Source: Terebella lapidaria
Taxonomy: Eukaryota; Annelida; Polychaeta; Terebellida; Terebellidae
Assembly: GCA_949152475.1 (NCBI GenBank)
Contig: OX424563.1
Coordinates: forward strand, 6,359,001-6,423,000
DNA length: 64,000 bases
Direction of reading: 5' to 3'
In this document: piece by piece, positions 24,648 to 36,193 of the stretch
How positions within the stretch are numbered: the first letter of the stretch is position 1
Layout: each line of letters opens with the position of its first letter
Notes under the pieces: model-generated
Told to the model about the DNA's origin: nothing
Seen by the model: only the letters and a program-made list of their open reading frames with translations
Databases searched by the model: none
Translations under genes and position numbers: made by a program

Positions 24648-25347
24648 TTACTAATAAATAAGACAAAACATGATTTTCATTCACTGTGAATGTTCCACCA
24701 TCACACGCTTTAATTTATTAACGTGGCAAATTATAGTCTCAAAGATCGTTTTGGGTAGGGGCCTACATGTGTAGATCTATATACAATACACATGCTCTAT
24801 CGCAGTTGCTAAAATTAATATCAGCGAGCTTCGCCCGAAGTGTTGAGAGGGTAACAGCCAAGTGTATCGACTCATACTATATAGGACACCGGTCTTGTCC
24901 GACAGCATGTTTTGCTGCAGTGACGAAGAACTCTCGCCGTGGTGGGTCGCATGTTCTACGGAGAGCTTCGACAACCTCTCAGGGGGTTACGAACCCAGTG
25001 TTGCAATAGTAACACATATATAATTTGTATGAAAGTCTGGAAATTGAAAGGAATATTTCAATGTAAATTAGTCGCTAGGGAATCTCTAAAAAGCATGAAC
25101 CTATCGTTAGGGCATCTCACTTATATCGTTAGGGAATCTCAATACTAATTCTTTTTGTCATTATATCTCAATAAAAACGTGATCTGCTTGAAATAACTAG
25201 GCATGACTTTGACCAAAACGCCAAGCTACCTTCGACATATTTATTTTATCGAAAAAGGACCTATCATTCGTTAAAATACGGTTAAAACCAAACTGAACCG
25301 TATTTACTGTCCACCATTGTGGGATTCACTAACGATCGTTAGGGCAT

Positions 25348-25660
25348 CCAGTATCCCCACAGTGGTATTGGTTTAGTCTACTCTCATACTATTACCACTC
25401 TACTATTCTGGCTTTCGTTGTGAAATGTTGGCAGATATCTACACTATGTATCAATCTGGGTATAATACAGTCTGCCCTCAATTCCAGTCCCAGTTTGACC
25501 TACATGACATTTACCCGAATACCACATTTGTTATTGTTTCACGTCTGGAGTGATGACTTCAATCCACTTCGTGTCAATAGAGGGCAGCGCTTCCAGCGAA
25601 TGTAATGCATTATAATTCATATTTCAGCCTGAGGTTAACCATACTAGTGTACAGGAGTAT
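25348..25660. other. Non-coding stretch, nothing recognised
   Basis: A short stretch between the nested-element block and an R1 fragment. No conserved frame or repeat is evident. Confidence 0.35.
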
Positions 25661-25780
25661 CAATGTATGTATCAATCTATTACCACCAATTTAAACAGCA
25701 TATTTTGATGGTGCCCATAATTAAACCCAAAACACAACATTTCAGAATGAAAACAAATCTCTGGCAAATATTTCCACCCG
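25655..25780. repeat. Dispersed repeat family R1, fragment
   Basis: 'CAATGTATGTATCAATCTAT' followed by 'TACCACCAAT' and 'ACAACATTTCAGAATG' matches the front of R1 at 14.5 kb and the starts at 44.08, 47.64 and 48.30 kb. Confidence 0.55.
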
Positions 25781-27339
25781 CCTTGACGCTATACTCGACA
25801 TTGTAAATTGACTTTAAAAATATTCTAGTGACACTGCAATGTCGTTTAGACATTCATTTCCCAATAGTTCTTGTGTGTTACAGTTCAGAAATACAATGCA
25901 CCTTTCAGATAGCCATGAATAACAATGAAAACTATTGATAACTTTATGAGCATATGCTTGTGGTGTGCTGAGGAGGTACAATCTATAGCTTCCCGCGTCG
26001 AATCGATACATCTACGTCGAATCGATGGATAAATTTTCATTTCAGTATTTTTCATCATAATCTTACGGCATTGGTAATATCTCAATAGATATATGCATTA
26101 TATTAAATGACGTGTCACACTCGTGTTGACACACTTAAATTAAAGCGCAATGTAAAAATATAAAGAAGTGTCTTTTCATCGTTATTATCATGACCACACA
26201 TCATAACCACACATTCACAATTAGGAAAAGTTGCATTTACATTTGGAGACCATTCACAATGAGTAACAACTTCTGATGACGAATCCGTGTCTGGTGGCGA
26301 TACAAAAGCATATATGACACACAATTTTCACTCGAAAACATTATTATAAAACAACATTATTATTATAAACTGCTCAAACGTCACGCATGGGTCTGATATA
26401 CGATGTGACCATCTCATTTTATAATAGAATTCAATTCGTAGTTCGACACTTTCTGAGCATAATGTCGTACCATTCTGTATTGTTGCGGAAATCCGGATCG
26501 CACACAATATTTCGGATGTCATAAAGTTTACAGGTAATATCTTATGCATTCAATATAATTACTCCCAAACTTAAATATGAAACCAAGAGATATGAACACT
26601 GCAATACATCACAGAGATTTCCTTTCGGATGCGGGATGATATGATTTATCATGTGTCAGGTGGTCTTGACCTGGGATTGAACGCAAGATATCACTGACAA
26701 TAAGTCAAGATTTCAGCAAATATTCAAAGATAATAAGATTGTAGTATAATTCTGTAATTTTATGACAACATCTAGTGATGCAAACAAATGCGTAATTTCA
26801 CGAGCATGTGAATCCTTAATCGATTTGTTGTTCAAAATGCTGAGATTTGTCAGTGCTCATATTGAGAATCCGGTTATTTATTTCATTGTTTCACATGGTT
26901 TTGCTTTCTGTACTTACATATTCGACCTTTCAGAGTGACAAATTGACAGGGATCATGAACTAAAGCGTGGAATTCTGACACGCATCATTAGTGTAAAATC
27001 CAGTACACATATTGTATCCATCGTAATAAAGGTACTCGTCAACACTTTCATGAACTGTATTCAATGATATCAACATATATATCCCATGGTATTATGATAT
27101 GTAACATTTCAAAACAAACTGGAGAAAAAGGAAGTACGCACAGTGTATTATTGTTTTGAAAAAAAAATGTACTGATACGTATGCCATAATGCCAAGTAGT
27201 AATTGGCCTTAGACATGTGAAAACACATGGAAACTGCTAAAAGGGGATGTATTTCAGGTGCAAAATATCACATTTGAATATTTCTGAAACACAAATTGTC
27301 ACGGGCATGTAATAAATGTGCTGTGATCTATTACTTAAA
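25781..27339. other. Non-coding stretch with faint interspersed-repeat similarity
   Basis: A short piece near 26,395-26,440 ('CGATGTGACCATCTCATTTT') resembles 6,955-6,990. Otherwise I see no gene, tandem repeat or inverted repeat here. Confidence 0.35.
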
Positions 27340-27960
27340 TAAATGACTCTCAATGTATAGCATACATTCTTGCGGAAACATAAACATGACAGTGTTCGAA
27401 AACTGTCGACCTTAGGAAGCAAGCTCATTCAATTTGCTGTCTCGAAGTTTGGTGTTCCCTAGCTAAGTTATCGATTGTGCGTAAAATTCCAGTCTTTTGC
27501 TACAAACTGATGTCACATGTTACCAAGAGTGCACTTACAGCGAGATCATTGGTCTCAAATATCAAATCAGCCACAGAGTGAGTGATCTGTTTATCACGAT
27601 ATCAAAACGTGAAATGAATGTAAGTACCGGTATGAGAGGAATCTTTTTTCTACTAAATATAACTAAAAAGTTTTGCCAAGATTAATAGCTGCGTGTAAGG
27701 AATTCTATGATCGTGATGAGTACACCAAATCCGTGACAAGAATACCGCATATTATTTTTTGTGGAATTCATGACGGGTGTCACATGCTAGGCAGGAAATG
27801 TTCATTCTTCCGGAAACACCTAATTTCACCTCATAATGGCCATTAAAGGGGGTTCATGGAGGTCCATAAAATTTTCTCGATATGGCTGACAATGAACTAT
27901 GAGATTGGTAAAAGAACTCATTTTGTTTGCTCTGAACTCAGTTTGTTTCCATCTTCGTCG
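27340..27960 (+). mobile_element. LINE remnant: R4 body plus retroelement 3' end (copy 3)
   Basis: This shares 'AACTGTCGACCT', 'AGTTATCGAT', 'CTTTTGCTACAAACTGATGT' and 'ATATCAAATCAGCCACA' with 21.88-22.06 kb. It continues through 'CAAGATTAATAGCTGCGT' into the 3' UTR 'GGAATTCATGACGGGTGTCA'. No intact reading frame survives. Confidence 0.65.
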
Positions 27961-28985
27961 TTAACGTGTGATACTGTGTTCTTGAGAATCAATAATTTTT
28001 CCTGTTCGCAACGTATATTTGATTGAAATGATATCAAGATCCGGGTGTATTATATATCACCACAGGTATGCAGAATAATTTCAAATACTATTCCAAAATG
28101 TGTTAGAATAGATATAAAGCCTGGCAAAACAAGTGCATTCAGAACGACACAGACCGTCATTGCATCAATATGAGTAGAATGAAGTAGAACCTCAGTAGAA
28201 TCCTATCGTTATTGACGAGGCATGTCATATATATCCCAGACGGTACTAATGTGTATAAGTTAAAATTGACCCTGCACTAAGCTAGATCTGGGAGATGCAA
28301 ACTGCAGAATGACAATTATCATACACTGCCTCGTGTTGTCAGGCAATATAGAATGATGGACGACATTCTACATTTGGTAAATGTAAATTTAGTATAGACT
28401 GTGCTTCATTCTAGTTTGATATGACGTCGAACTTTTGTTGTCTCGGGAATAGAGTAGTGCCATCAATCCAATGTGTGCGAATAGGAGGCAACACTGCCCG
28501 GAGAGGGGGGGGGGGGGCAATACTTCACATATTGGATTCGTGCACATATTTCAATCTTGTGTTTCCGTATTTATGATCGATAAGGTATCTTTGCTTATAT
28601 ATCAAAAAATATATATGACACGAAATTCTCTGTCAGGGAATATTGGTTACGTCCATAAATATGCCGAATATCTGGCATATGTTTGAGGGTATCAGGAAAA
28701 TGAACTCGCGATACAATAAAAGCTTTGTTGAGAAGTAACATGCATGGTGCATTTCAAATATTAGTAGGAAATAAGTACGCAGAAAGCGCGATTTATATTG
28801 AAAAAATGTGGACAATAACAGTATTTTTGGTGTCCGGCGAAGATTTTATTTTTATTTTGAAGTAATTGCCGCATTATTTTTAAATGTAATAAATATGAAA
28901 TGTTAATTCAATAACTCAGTAACCTGAAAATATCAGTATTTCGCACAGAATTACCCATTCACTTGGAAAAAACTGATATTTGCAT
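27961..28985. other. Non-coding stretch; poly-G tract
   Basis: This holds a G tract at 28,505-28,517 but no recognised coding sequence. The proteins predicted here have no known motif. Confidence 0.35.
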
Positions 28986-31960
28986 CAACCCTTTTTTCGT
29001 GTCCATGTTGTTACGTCCACAATTATAACTAGTGATTGCTATAAATCACAGAAATTCACTACGCTGCACGAGTGAATTTATTATTTGACCAACTGTTCTG
29101 TCGGGAAATGCTTGATGGGAATTAGCAGCCTAGACATGACTGGTAATGAAGTCACCCTGAACATTGTCAAGAAAAATCCTGCCAAAATGTTACGTCCGGG
29201 GCTAAGACTAAAAAATGTTCGTCGCTGCGCGAATCTAATAGTAAAATCTATAATGTGGGTACCACTGCGCACGCGACGATTGTCACGCGCCCATTGTCAC
29301 ATTTGGCGGGAAACAGACTATTCGAAATAGACAACGCACGAGGCTGCTGAAGACACCAGCAGGAACGGGCTCATGCATAGGCGTGTTGCGTCCATACGGC
29401 CATTTGGACACGTCTGATTATTGATTCAAAGATGTAAGTAAGCTTGTATTTTACCGTAGTTGTATGTTCCGATCAACGTGGACCGGAATTCTGCTTGTTA
29501 TAGGACCAAAAACTGTCAGTTTTGATAGATGTATGGCGATAATATGGGCATTTAACACAGGACTGTTAAAACGTCGTGTCCGGCGTTCGTCCACTCAGGA
29601 ATGTGCATAAATGTTACGTCCACGAGTTTGGTGTCCAAATTTACGTCCGAGTTTTTGTGTTTTGTGTCCGTTGTGACGTCCAATGTACACCATGTTGATA
29701 TGGAGTATCAAACTTCAAAGTTTAATGAAGCCAAACACTTATTCTAGCTAGGATCTGAGTCAATGACAGGAGAAGCATTAACACTGTGGCAATTCGTGTA
29801 TCATTGTCCAAGGACTTACAGATGGTTATGGACGTAACCAAGACACAGAGATCATGGTTGTCACTGTTGCGCCTGATATTTTTTCTGGTGTCCTATGTTA
29901 CATCCTTGATCAGTATCAACGCAAATGCCGTAATATTTGTGTCTATAATCGGTTTTATGATTTCCAAATTTAGTATCTTTGAGAATGTTCACAATGGACT
30001 AGATAGGGGACTTTCCTCTCTCGCAAATACATCTAAAGCACACAACGTGTGATGGACGTAACAATATAGAAAGACCCCACCTATCGTAATATAATCGTTT
30101 GCTTCAGAGTTACGTCCAGTGTGACATATAAACAGAAAACACGAAGTGATATAGAAATCGTATATTTTATGTTTGGTAAGCCTTGCTATACTTACGTGCC
30201 ATGAGTTTGGTGAGTGAAGAACGTAACGGAACAATAATCAGGAACAATAATCGGATAAATCTGTTGATGGACGCAACAAAGACACCACAAAAAATGTAGT
30301 CTCTGTGTCCTGCGTTACAACCATCCACATAGTTTGCATCTGCGTTACGTCCGATGTTCAAAAACGATTAATTCATTAATTTGTGTGTGTGAAAGTATAG
30401 CGCAACTACGGAATAATACTTTAATCATCAAACACGTAATTATATGTAACTAATCAGTTCAAATTTATTCTACACCCAATTTGTCTGGATATTTTAATTG
30501 GACGTAACGAAGACACCGAGTTTCATTTTTACAACATTGAAAAACATCACATACAAGTGTCCAATGTTACATCCTCCCAGCGGTTTTTGTGTCTGTGTTA
30601 CGTCCGATGCTAAAAAACGTTAAATAATTCATTTTTGTGTGTGAAAGTATAATCATAACTACGGAATAATACGTTAATAATCAAACACGTAATTATACGT
30701 AACTAATTAGTTCAGATTTATTCTACACCCAATTTGTCTGGATATTTTAATTGGACGTAACGAAGACACCGAGTTGCACTTTTACAACATAGAAAAAAAT
30801 CACAAAAAGTGTCCAATGTTACGTCCTTCTAGGGGTTTGTGTCTGTGTTACGTCCGATGTTAAAAAACGGTAAAATCATTCTTTTGTGTGTGTGAAAGCT
30901 TGTCATACCTACGGAATAATACTTTAGTGATAAAACACATAATTATCTACGTAACTAATTAGTTCATGTTTATTCTAAAACCAATGTGTCTGGATATTTT
31001 GATTGGACGTAACAAAGACACTGAGGTTCATTTTTTTACAAAGTATACAAATAAATGTCCTATGTTACATCCTTCCAGCGGTTTTGTGTCTGTGTTACGT
31101 CTGTTGTTCAAAAACGTTAAATTTATTAATTTGTGTATGAAAGTATATCATAGCTACGAAATAGTAATTTAATCATCAAACACGCAATTGTGATTCGTTC
31201 ACATTTATTATAAACCAATGTATCTGGATATCCAAACTGGACGTGACAGAGACACAAGGATTGAAAGTAACAGCATCGAAAGAACTTGAAATTTTGTGTC
31301 CTAAGTTACATCCTTCCAACAATTTCGTGTCCGTGTTACGTCTGATGCCCAAAAACGTTAATTTTATTGTTTTTTAGAAATACATTTTAAGAAATAGCAA
31401 TTTTTCATCAACACGCAATTATTGTTAACTAATTGCGTCACATTTATTTCGAAAATAATGTTTTCTGGATATATTATTTGGACGTAACATAGATACTTAG
31501 ATTCACAGTTACACCATTCAACAAACCTTACAAATTGGTGTCCTAAGTTACATCCGTCCAACGGTTTACGTATGGTATTTAAAAATATACATTTAATGGT
31601 TTGCAGTGTTTTTTCTGTTCGCTAAATAGTAAAATAGTAACTTAATCGTTGATAGATATACTTTTATTTTCATAAATAATGAATCTAGATAATATGGATG
31701 GACGTAACTTAGACACTTGAGGTGGTGTTATGGGAACTTCACAATTTAGTGTCATGTGTTACATCCTTCCAACAGGTTTGTGTCTCAGTTACGTCTGGTG
31801 TTTTTAACATATATATTCAAATTAATTTTTATGATGCTATCAGGGGTGTAAAACTGGTGACATTTCAACAGCTGGATTCACTAGTTTCATTAAGTAGCAC
31901 TTCTATTCCCACTTGGGCACGGATGCATCTCGATTTTTGCTTTGACGTAACCGAGACACC
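28986..31960. repeat. ~220-250-bp satellite with GGACGTAAC / GTTACGTCC pairs
   Basis: GGACGTAAC-type sites followed by a GACAC-like segment occur at about 29,826, 30,052, 30,266, 30,500, 30,753, 31,005, 31,239, 31,480, 31,700 and 31,943, a period of 214-253 bp. Each unit also has GTGTCC-N(3-4)-GTTACRTCC and then GTGTC(T/C)-GTTACGTC(C/T). These are inverted relative to the first motif. Units at 30.4-31.1 kb are most alike ('AACTAATTAGTTCA', 'CCAATTTGTCTGGATATTTT', 'GTGTGTGAAAGTATA'). Units outward are more diverged, and isolated GTTACGTCC sites reach back to about 29,010. Confidence 0.92.
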
Positions 31961-31984
31961 AACTCACAGCCTCAAAGCCTGATG

Positions 31985-32865
31985 TTGCATGTGCATTTTT
32001 GCATGGCGCCCAATACATGAAACAGTTGTTCATGAATTATTTTCTGAAGTGCTACATCTCTGTAGTTTCGCTGTTCAGGTTTTCGTTGTGCTCCGATAAT
32101 ATTGTGCTCCGGTATGATAACATATTGGCTCTGGTACTATAACCTGTTGACAAGACATGGTATTCATCCTTTATCTATCTGGCTGTTCTTCAATACATCA
32201 TCCATCCGTCGTCCACGTTTTCATCTTTAGTTTACAGTGAAAACATTTGCATCAAAATACTAAAATATAATTCAAGAGAGTGTTTTGAATTTTTTCATGC
32301 TCGTCTTTTTTGTGAGCCATTTTTGATGAAGAACATTCAATTTGGGACTACGACGGTAGTTTTCTCTAAATTAATTTCGCACAAGCATTACTTTTTGGGC
32401 CATCTGTGATGTGTATGAAGATCACATTGCATCGCTCAAACGGTTTGAAAAAATGGCCTAAAAGGCCCAAAATTTCTAATAGTACCCACGGGTGGCATTC
32501 AGGAACGTTCAGCTTGTATATGAATGAGAACAGCGTTGAATCACACAGAAAGCCCGAACTTTGGGTTGAAAATGTCCAAAATTTCTATTTTTGGCACTTG
32601 TCTGACAATCGGCAAAAATCTATCCAGTAACTTTCTCCCTGATTTCGTAAGTTGGTTACATTTGTGAATCGGCCATATTAACCTTTAATTTCTATGGTAA
32701 CCTATCTAGCGCGCAGACTAATTTTCCGAAAATGAATACCGTTTTTGATAGAAAATGCCCAATTCTGGACTCTGGAGGCCATCTTCTCAAATCTGTTCGG
32801 TTATTATGCCCCCGTCCCCGACTTTGTCGGGAGGGGGAATACTGCTTTCGCGCTGTTTGTCTGTC
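31985..32865. repeat. Diverged interspersed repeat (R3-like) stretch
   Basis: 'CATCCATCCGTCGTCCACG' (about 32,198) and 'GGCCATCTTCTCAAATCTGTT' (about 32,777) resemble the R3 repeat at 13.5-14.2 kb. 'CCCGTCCCCGACTTTGTCGG' at about 32,811 starts the next tandem-repeat block. No gene is supported. Confidence 0.5.
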
Positions 32866-34560
32866 CGTCCATCACACTATGCAAACTCACCCAAAAGTTC
32901 CCCGAACACGTATCAACTTGAAACTTCATATGTAATATAGATCTCTCTAGGTAAAGTTTTAATTTTGAGAAAATGTTTTGAAGTTTTTTCAACATTTTTT
33001 AAGGCATTGGATTTAGTCTCTGAGAGGACATAACCTGTGTTAGAAACTCACCCAATAGTTTTGATGAGGTTCAATGGCTATGTGTTTGAAATTTCACATG
33101 TGGACTGATATAGTTGTCCCCTAGATCAGGTTTGAATTTTGAGCCAAAATGCGAATTTTGACAGGTTTTTAGCGTTTCTTCTGTGTGCTTACACAGTAGT
33201 CTCTGAGAGGACCCAACCTGTGTTGGAAAGTCACCCAATAGTTTTGATGGAGTTTAATAGCTAGGCTAAGGATATTCGCTACCATTTCTGGGGCTGGGAG
33301 AGGTGGAGAGGGGTCAAAATTTAGAATTCGTTTCATGACCAAATACTTCTAATATGATTTAGAATGGCTCTGTCCGGTTATCAGGAATAATTTTTTGAGT
33401 GTCCTCCTGCATCCAGTTATGCGACGCAAGTCATTATTTGCAAAATTTTGGTGTTTTATCTATCATTTTTATAAGAAAATAACATATACAATAATTGAAC
33501 CCATAGAATTTCTTCAAACTAACATATTTTATGCAGTGAACTGTCAGCATTTTAATGATGAAAAGAAAAAAGGGGGTCACCGTGCTCGTTTCTATGGAAA
33601 ATATGATTGAATGTTCCAAAATGGGCCTAAAATGAGCCTAAAATCCCATATTTTGCCCGATTTGGGCCATTTTTAACATATTGGGTCCCAATTTACAAGA
33701 AAACGAGCATGGTGACCCCCATTTTTCTTTTCATCATTGAAATGCTGATAGTTCAATGCATAAAATATGTTAGTTTGATGAAATTCTATGGGTTCAATCA
33801 TTTTATATATTATTTTCTCATAAAAATGATAGAAAAAAACACCAAAATTTCGTAAATAATGACTTGCCTTGCATATTTGAATGCTGGAAGACACTCAAAC
33901 AATTATTCCTGATAACCGGACAAACCTATTCTAAAACGTATTAGAAGTATTTAGTCATGAAATGAATTCTAAATTTTGACCCCTCCCCACCCCTCTCAGC
34001 CCCAGAAATGTTAGCGAACCACGTTAAAACTTCACATGTGGACTAATCTAGTTGGTCACTAGATCAATTTCGAATATAGAGAAATATATTTTTCAGCATT
34101 TCTTCAGCTTTAGACTTAGTCTCTGATGGGAGATATCCTGTGTTGGAAACTTGCCTAATAGTTTTGTTGAAGTTCAATAGTGATTCTTCTGAAATTTCAC
34201 ATCTGGTTTATTATAGTTGGCGCATAGATCAAGTTCGAATTTTGGGGAACATTTTCCAATTTTTGACCTTTTTCGGGGTTTGAACATAGTTTCTCATGAG
34301 GGCCATCCTGTGTTAGAAAATCACCCAACAGTCAGATAGTTTTGTTGAAGTTCAATCCTAATACTTCTGAAATTCCATATGTGGACTAATATAGCTACAT
34401 GTATACCATAGATCAAGTTCGAAATTTGGAGAAAATTTTCAAATTTTTAACATTTTCCTAGAGTCAGAACATAGTCTCTCACAGAATCCAGCCTATTTTA
34501 GAAACTCAACCAATAGTTTTCGGGAGGTTATGCTTTTGACACTTTACACATCGTCTGAAT
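32866..34560. repeat. ~180-bp tandem repeat interrupted by a palindrome
   Basis: The landmark CCTGTGTTAGAAACTCACCC, with variants, occurs at about 33,029, 33,211, 34,137, 34,309 and 34,492. Associated segments are 'CAATAGTTTTGATGAGGTTC' and 'TTTCACATGTGGACT'. Spacings are 182, 926, 172 and 183 bp. The large gap equals one unit plus the inserted palindrome at 33,273-34,019. A shorter local duplication ('TCATATGTCAAGTTCGAATC') follows at 34,605-34,700. Confidence 0.85.
33273..34019. mobile_element. 747-bp palindromic element (two ~330-bp arms)
   Basis: The arm 33,273-33,612 is the inverted counterpart of 33,690-34,019. Outer ends read TTCGCTACCATTTCTGGGGC and its complement. Inner ends include GGGGGTCACCGTGCTCGTTT versus AAACGAGCATGGTGACCCCC. 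The arms carry small differences, so the palindrome is not a fresh assembly artefact. A related single arm lies at 59,490-59,690. There are no coding frames beyond short mirror-image ones. Confidence 0.9.
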
Positions 34561-35010
34561 CTGATCTGCTTGTATCTCCGAAGGCTCTAAAAGCTATAGC
34601 TATCTCATATGTCAAGTTCGAATCTTGGAGGTTTGTCCTTAACAGCTAGCTTTCTCATATGTCAAGTTCGAATCTTGGAGGTTTGTCCTCAACAGCTTTT
34701 GGAGCTACAAGCAGATCAGTTTCTGACCATGACTGGTATTTGTTGATGAGACCTTCAAATTTATATAGATATGTGAAAATTCAACTTATATATGTGGCAA
34801 ATTTCAAAATGCTGCCTTGGGACATATAGCAACGAGGCGGTCGTTGCGCCGGGGCCCACCTAGCCCAAAATGCAAAAATTTGCACCTGGAGATGGAATGT
34901 TTGTAGATACAGCGTCAGTTTGTAATTTTAGTATGTTGAAGGTCATGTAGTATTCTGGTTCTTTTGGTGACCTTCACCTCAAAAACTTCATTGGTAAATC
35001 ACAGTGTATT
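34561..35010. other. Non-coding stretch between repeats
   Basis: This contains the end of the 34.6-kb local duplication ('CTACAAGCAGATCAG', near the inverted 'GATCTGCTTGTAT' at 34,562). No gene is recognised. Confidence 0.4.
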
Positions 35011-35437
35011 GGGTGCGTTTCATTTGTACGGATCGGGATCATGATCGGGAACAGGTTTCTGATCCGTACGCACAAAAACAACTCTGATCCCAAACCCAGA
35101 TTTATTTTTAGTTGCCCGGCAACAACAATGGCCACATTTTTTTGTACCAGGGTAAGATCCAATATTTTGACATTTTTGCACCAAAATGTTAGCTGGAGAT
35201 TGATCTGGTCATTTTGGGCGAAGGTTAGAATAAAACACTGGACACAATTTCCTTTTTGCAGACTGAATCTTAACTCACCATATTTGATCAAGTTTTGGGA
35301 TCAGAAAAATCAGTCCTCCACCCTGATTTTTCTGATCCCTATTTTTTGGGATCATGATCTTGATCCGTACACATTTTTGTCGGATCGGGTTTCTGATCCG
35401 GGATCATGATCCTGATCCGTACAAATGAAACGCACCC
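35011..35437. mobile_element. 427-bp MITE with GGGTGCGTTTCATTTGTACG termini
   Basis: The left terminus GGGTGCGTTTCATTTGTACG (35,011) is mirrored by CGTACAAATGAAACGCACCC (ends 35,437). Inside each terminus are GATCATGATC-type palindromes and GATCCG repeats. ATT lies immediately outside both ends (35,008-35,010 and 35,438-35,440), a possible 3-bp target duplication. It is non-coding. Confidence 0.85.
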
Positions 35438-35547
35438 ATTGTCTCTGCAAACAAAACACTTGTGGATATACCTCAGCATATCTTACTACCTGCTCTGGAC
35501 ACTGACTGCTCCTGCTGCCACCAAGTTCAGCTCCGGTGTGCTCGGTT

Positions 35548-35830
35548 GGGGCTGGTGTTGTCGTTGTTCCTCGCCCGGTGTGCAGTCTATCCATATATGT
35601 TTCTGCTGCCTGTCCCAGATCCAAAGGACGTTCGTGGTTGTAAAGGGCGTCTTGGTGTTTCCAGAATTTCTCTAGTGAAGTTTTGAAGTTGTCAACACAT
35701 GGTGCATTTACCACTAACTCAGGGAGACTGTTCAGCACTTTTTCTTTTCGGGTTGTGAAATAATATTTTGAAGTATTGATTTGATGATTTGAAGTAATGA
35801 GTTGATCGTTTTCGATCCTACCTAACTTGG
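35548..35830 (-). pseudogene. LINE reverse transcriptase C-terminal fragment (CR1/L2-like)
   Basis: The minus-strand frame contains YYFTTR, VLNSLPELVVNAP, then VDNFKTSLEKFWKHQDALY. This is the 'NSLP..VV.A.SV..FK..LD.FW' signature seen at the very C-terminus of CR1/L2/jockey-type LINE reverse transcriptases. Only about 90 codons are present. The upstream catalytic domain is absent and a MITE (35,011-35,437) lies just beyond its 3' side. It is a dead, 5'-truncated remnant. Confidence 0.82.
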
Positions 35831-36150
35831 ACCAGAATCTGTTTATATTCTCTCATGGGCTCAAAATGTGTTTGGTCGTACTGGTGGTATCATTGAAATA
35901 TTGTGGAGTTATTGCATGATGTCACGCTCATGTATAATAATCCTTGATACACTCACCTCCAAAAGTTTCAATCCTGATTTTTGCGAGAACTATTGCAGTT
36001 AGGATCATGAGATCATGACCAGAATCTGTTTATATTCTCTCATGGGCTCAAAATGTGTTTAGTCGTACTGGTGGTATCATTGGAATATTGTGCAGTTATT
36101 GCATGATTTCACGCTCATGTGTACTCGTATAATAATCCTTGATACAGTAT
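35830..36150. repeat. Direct duplication, 187-bp spacing
   Basis: 'GACCAGAATCTGTTTATATT', 'CATGGGCTCAAAATGTGTTT' and 'TAATAATCCTTGATACA' occur in copy A (35,830-35,953) and copy B (36,017-36,148). There are only a few differences. The duplication lies directly upstream of the large gene, so copy B may be part of its promoter or 5' region. Confidence 0.8.
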
Positions 36151-36193
36151 TCTCTTCTATAAATGCCACGTTCATGGCTATTCTTGGTCATTC

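Larger units (their letters stand above)
22599..25347. mobile_element. 2.75-kb inverted-repeat element with a second element nested inside
   Basis: The left end (ATGCCCTAGCAATCGTTGG, then TGAATCCCA and GGCGGACA) is the inverted counterpart of the right end (TGTCCACCATTGTGGGATTC, then ACTAACGATCGTTAGGGCAT). Subterminal copies of (T/G)CCCTAACGAT occur at about 22,800 and 22,856. The complement CGTTAGGG(A/C)ATCT occurs at about 25,075, 25,105 and 25,130. The centre is occupied by the separate element 23,210-24,647. No transposase frame was found and the target duplication is unclear. Confidence 0.78.

Noticed and set aside
29786..30052. 88-codon frame with hydrophobic stretches in the GGACGTAAC satellite
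   Set aside because: It is not conserved in the neighbouring repeat units and lacks any motif.
35352..35560. N-terminal and C-terminal extension of the LINE fragment frame into 35,352-35,547
   Set aside because: The end of that frame runs into the MITE terminus and shows no reverse-transcriptase similarity; only the part at 35,548-35,830 is supported.
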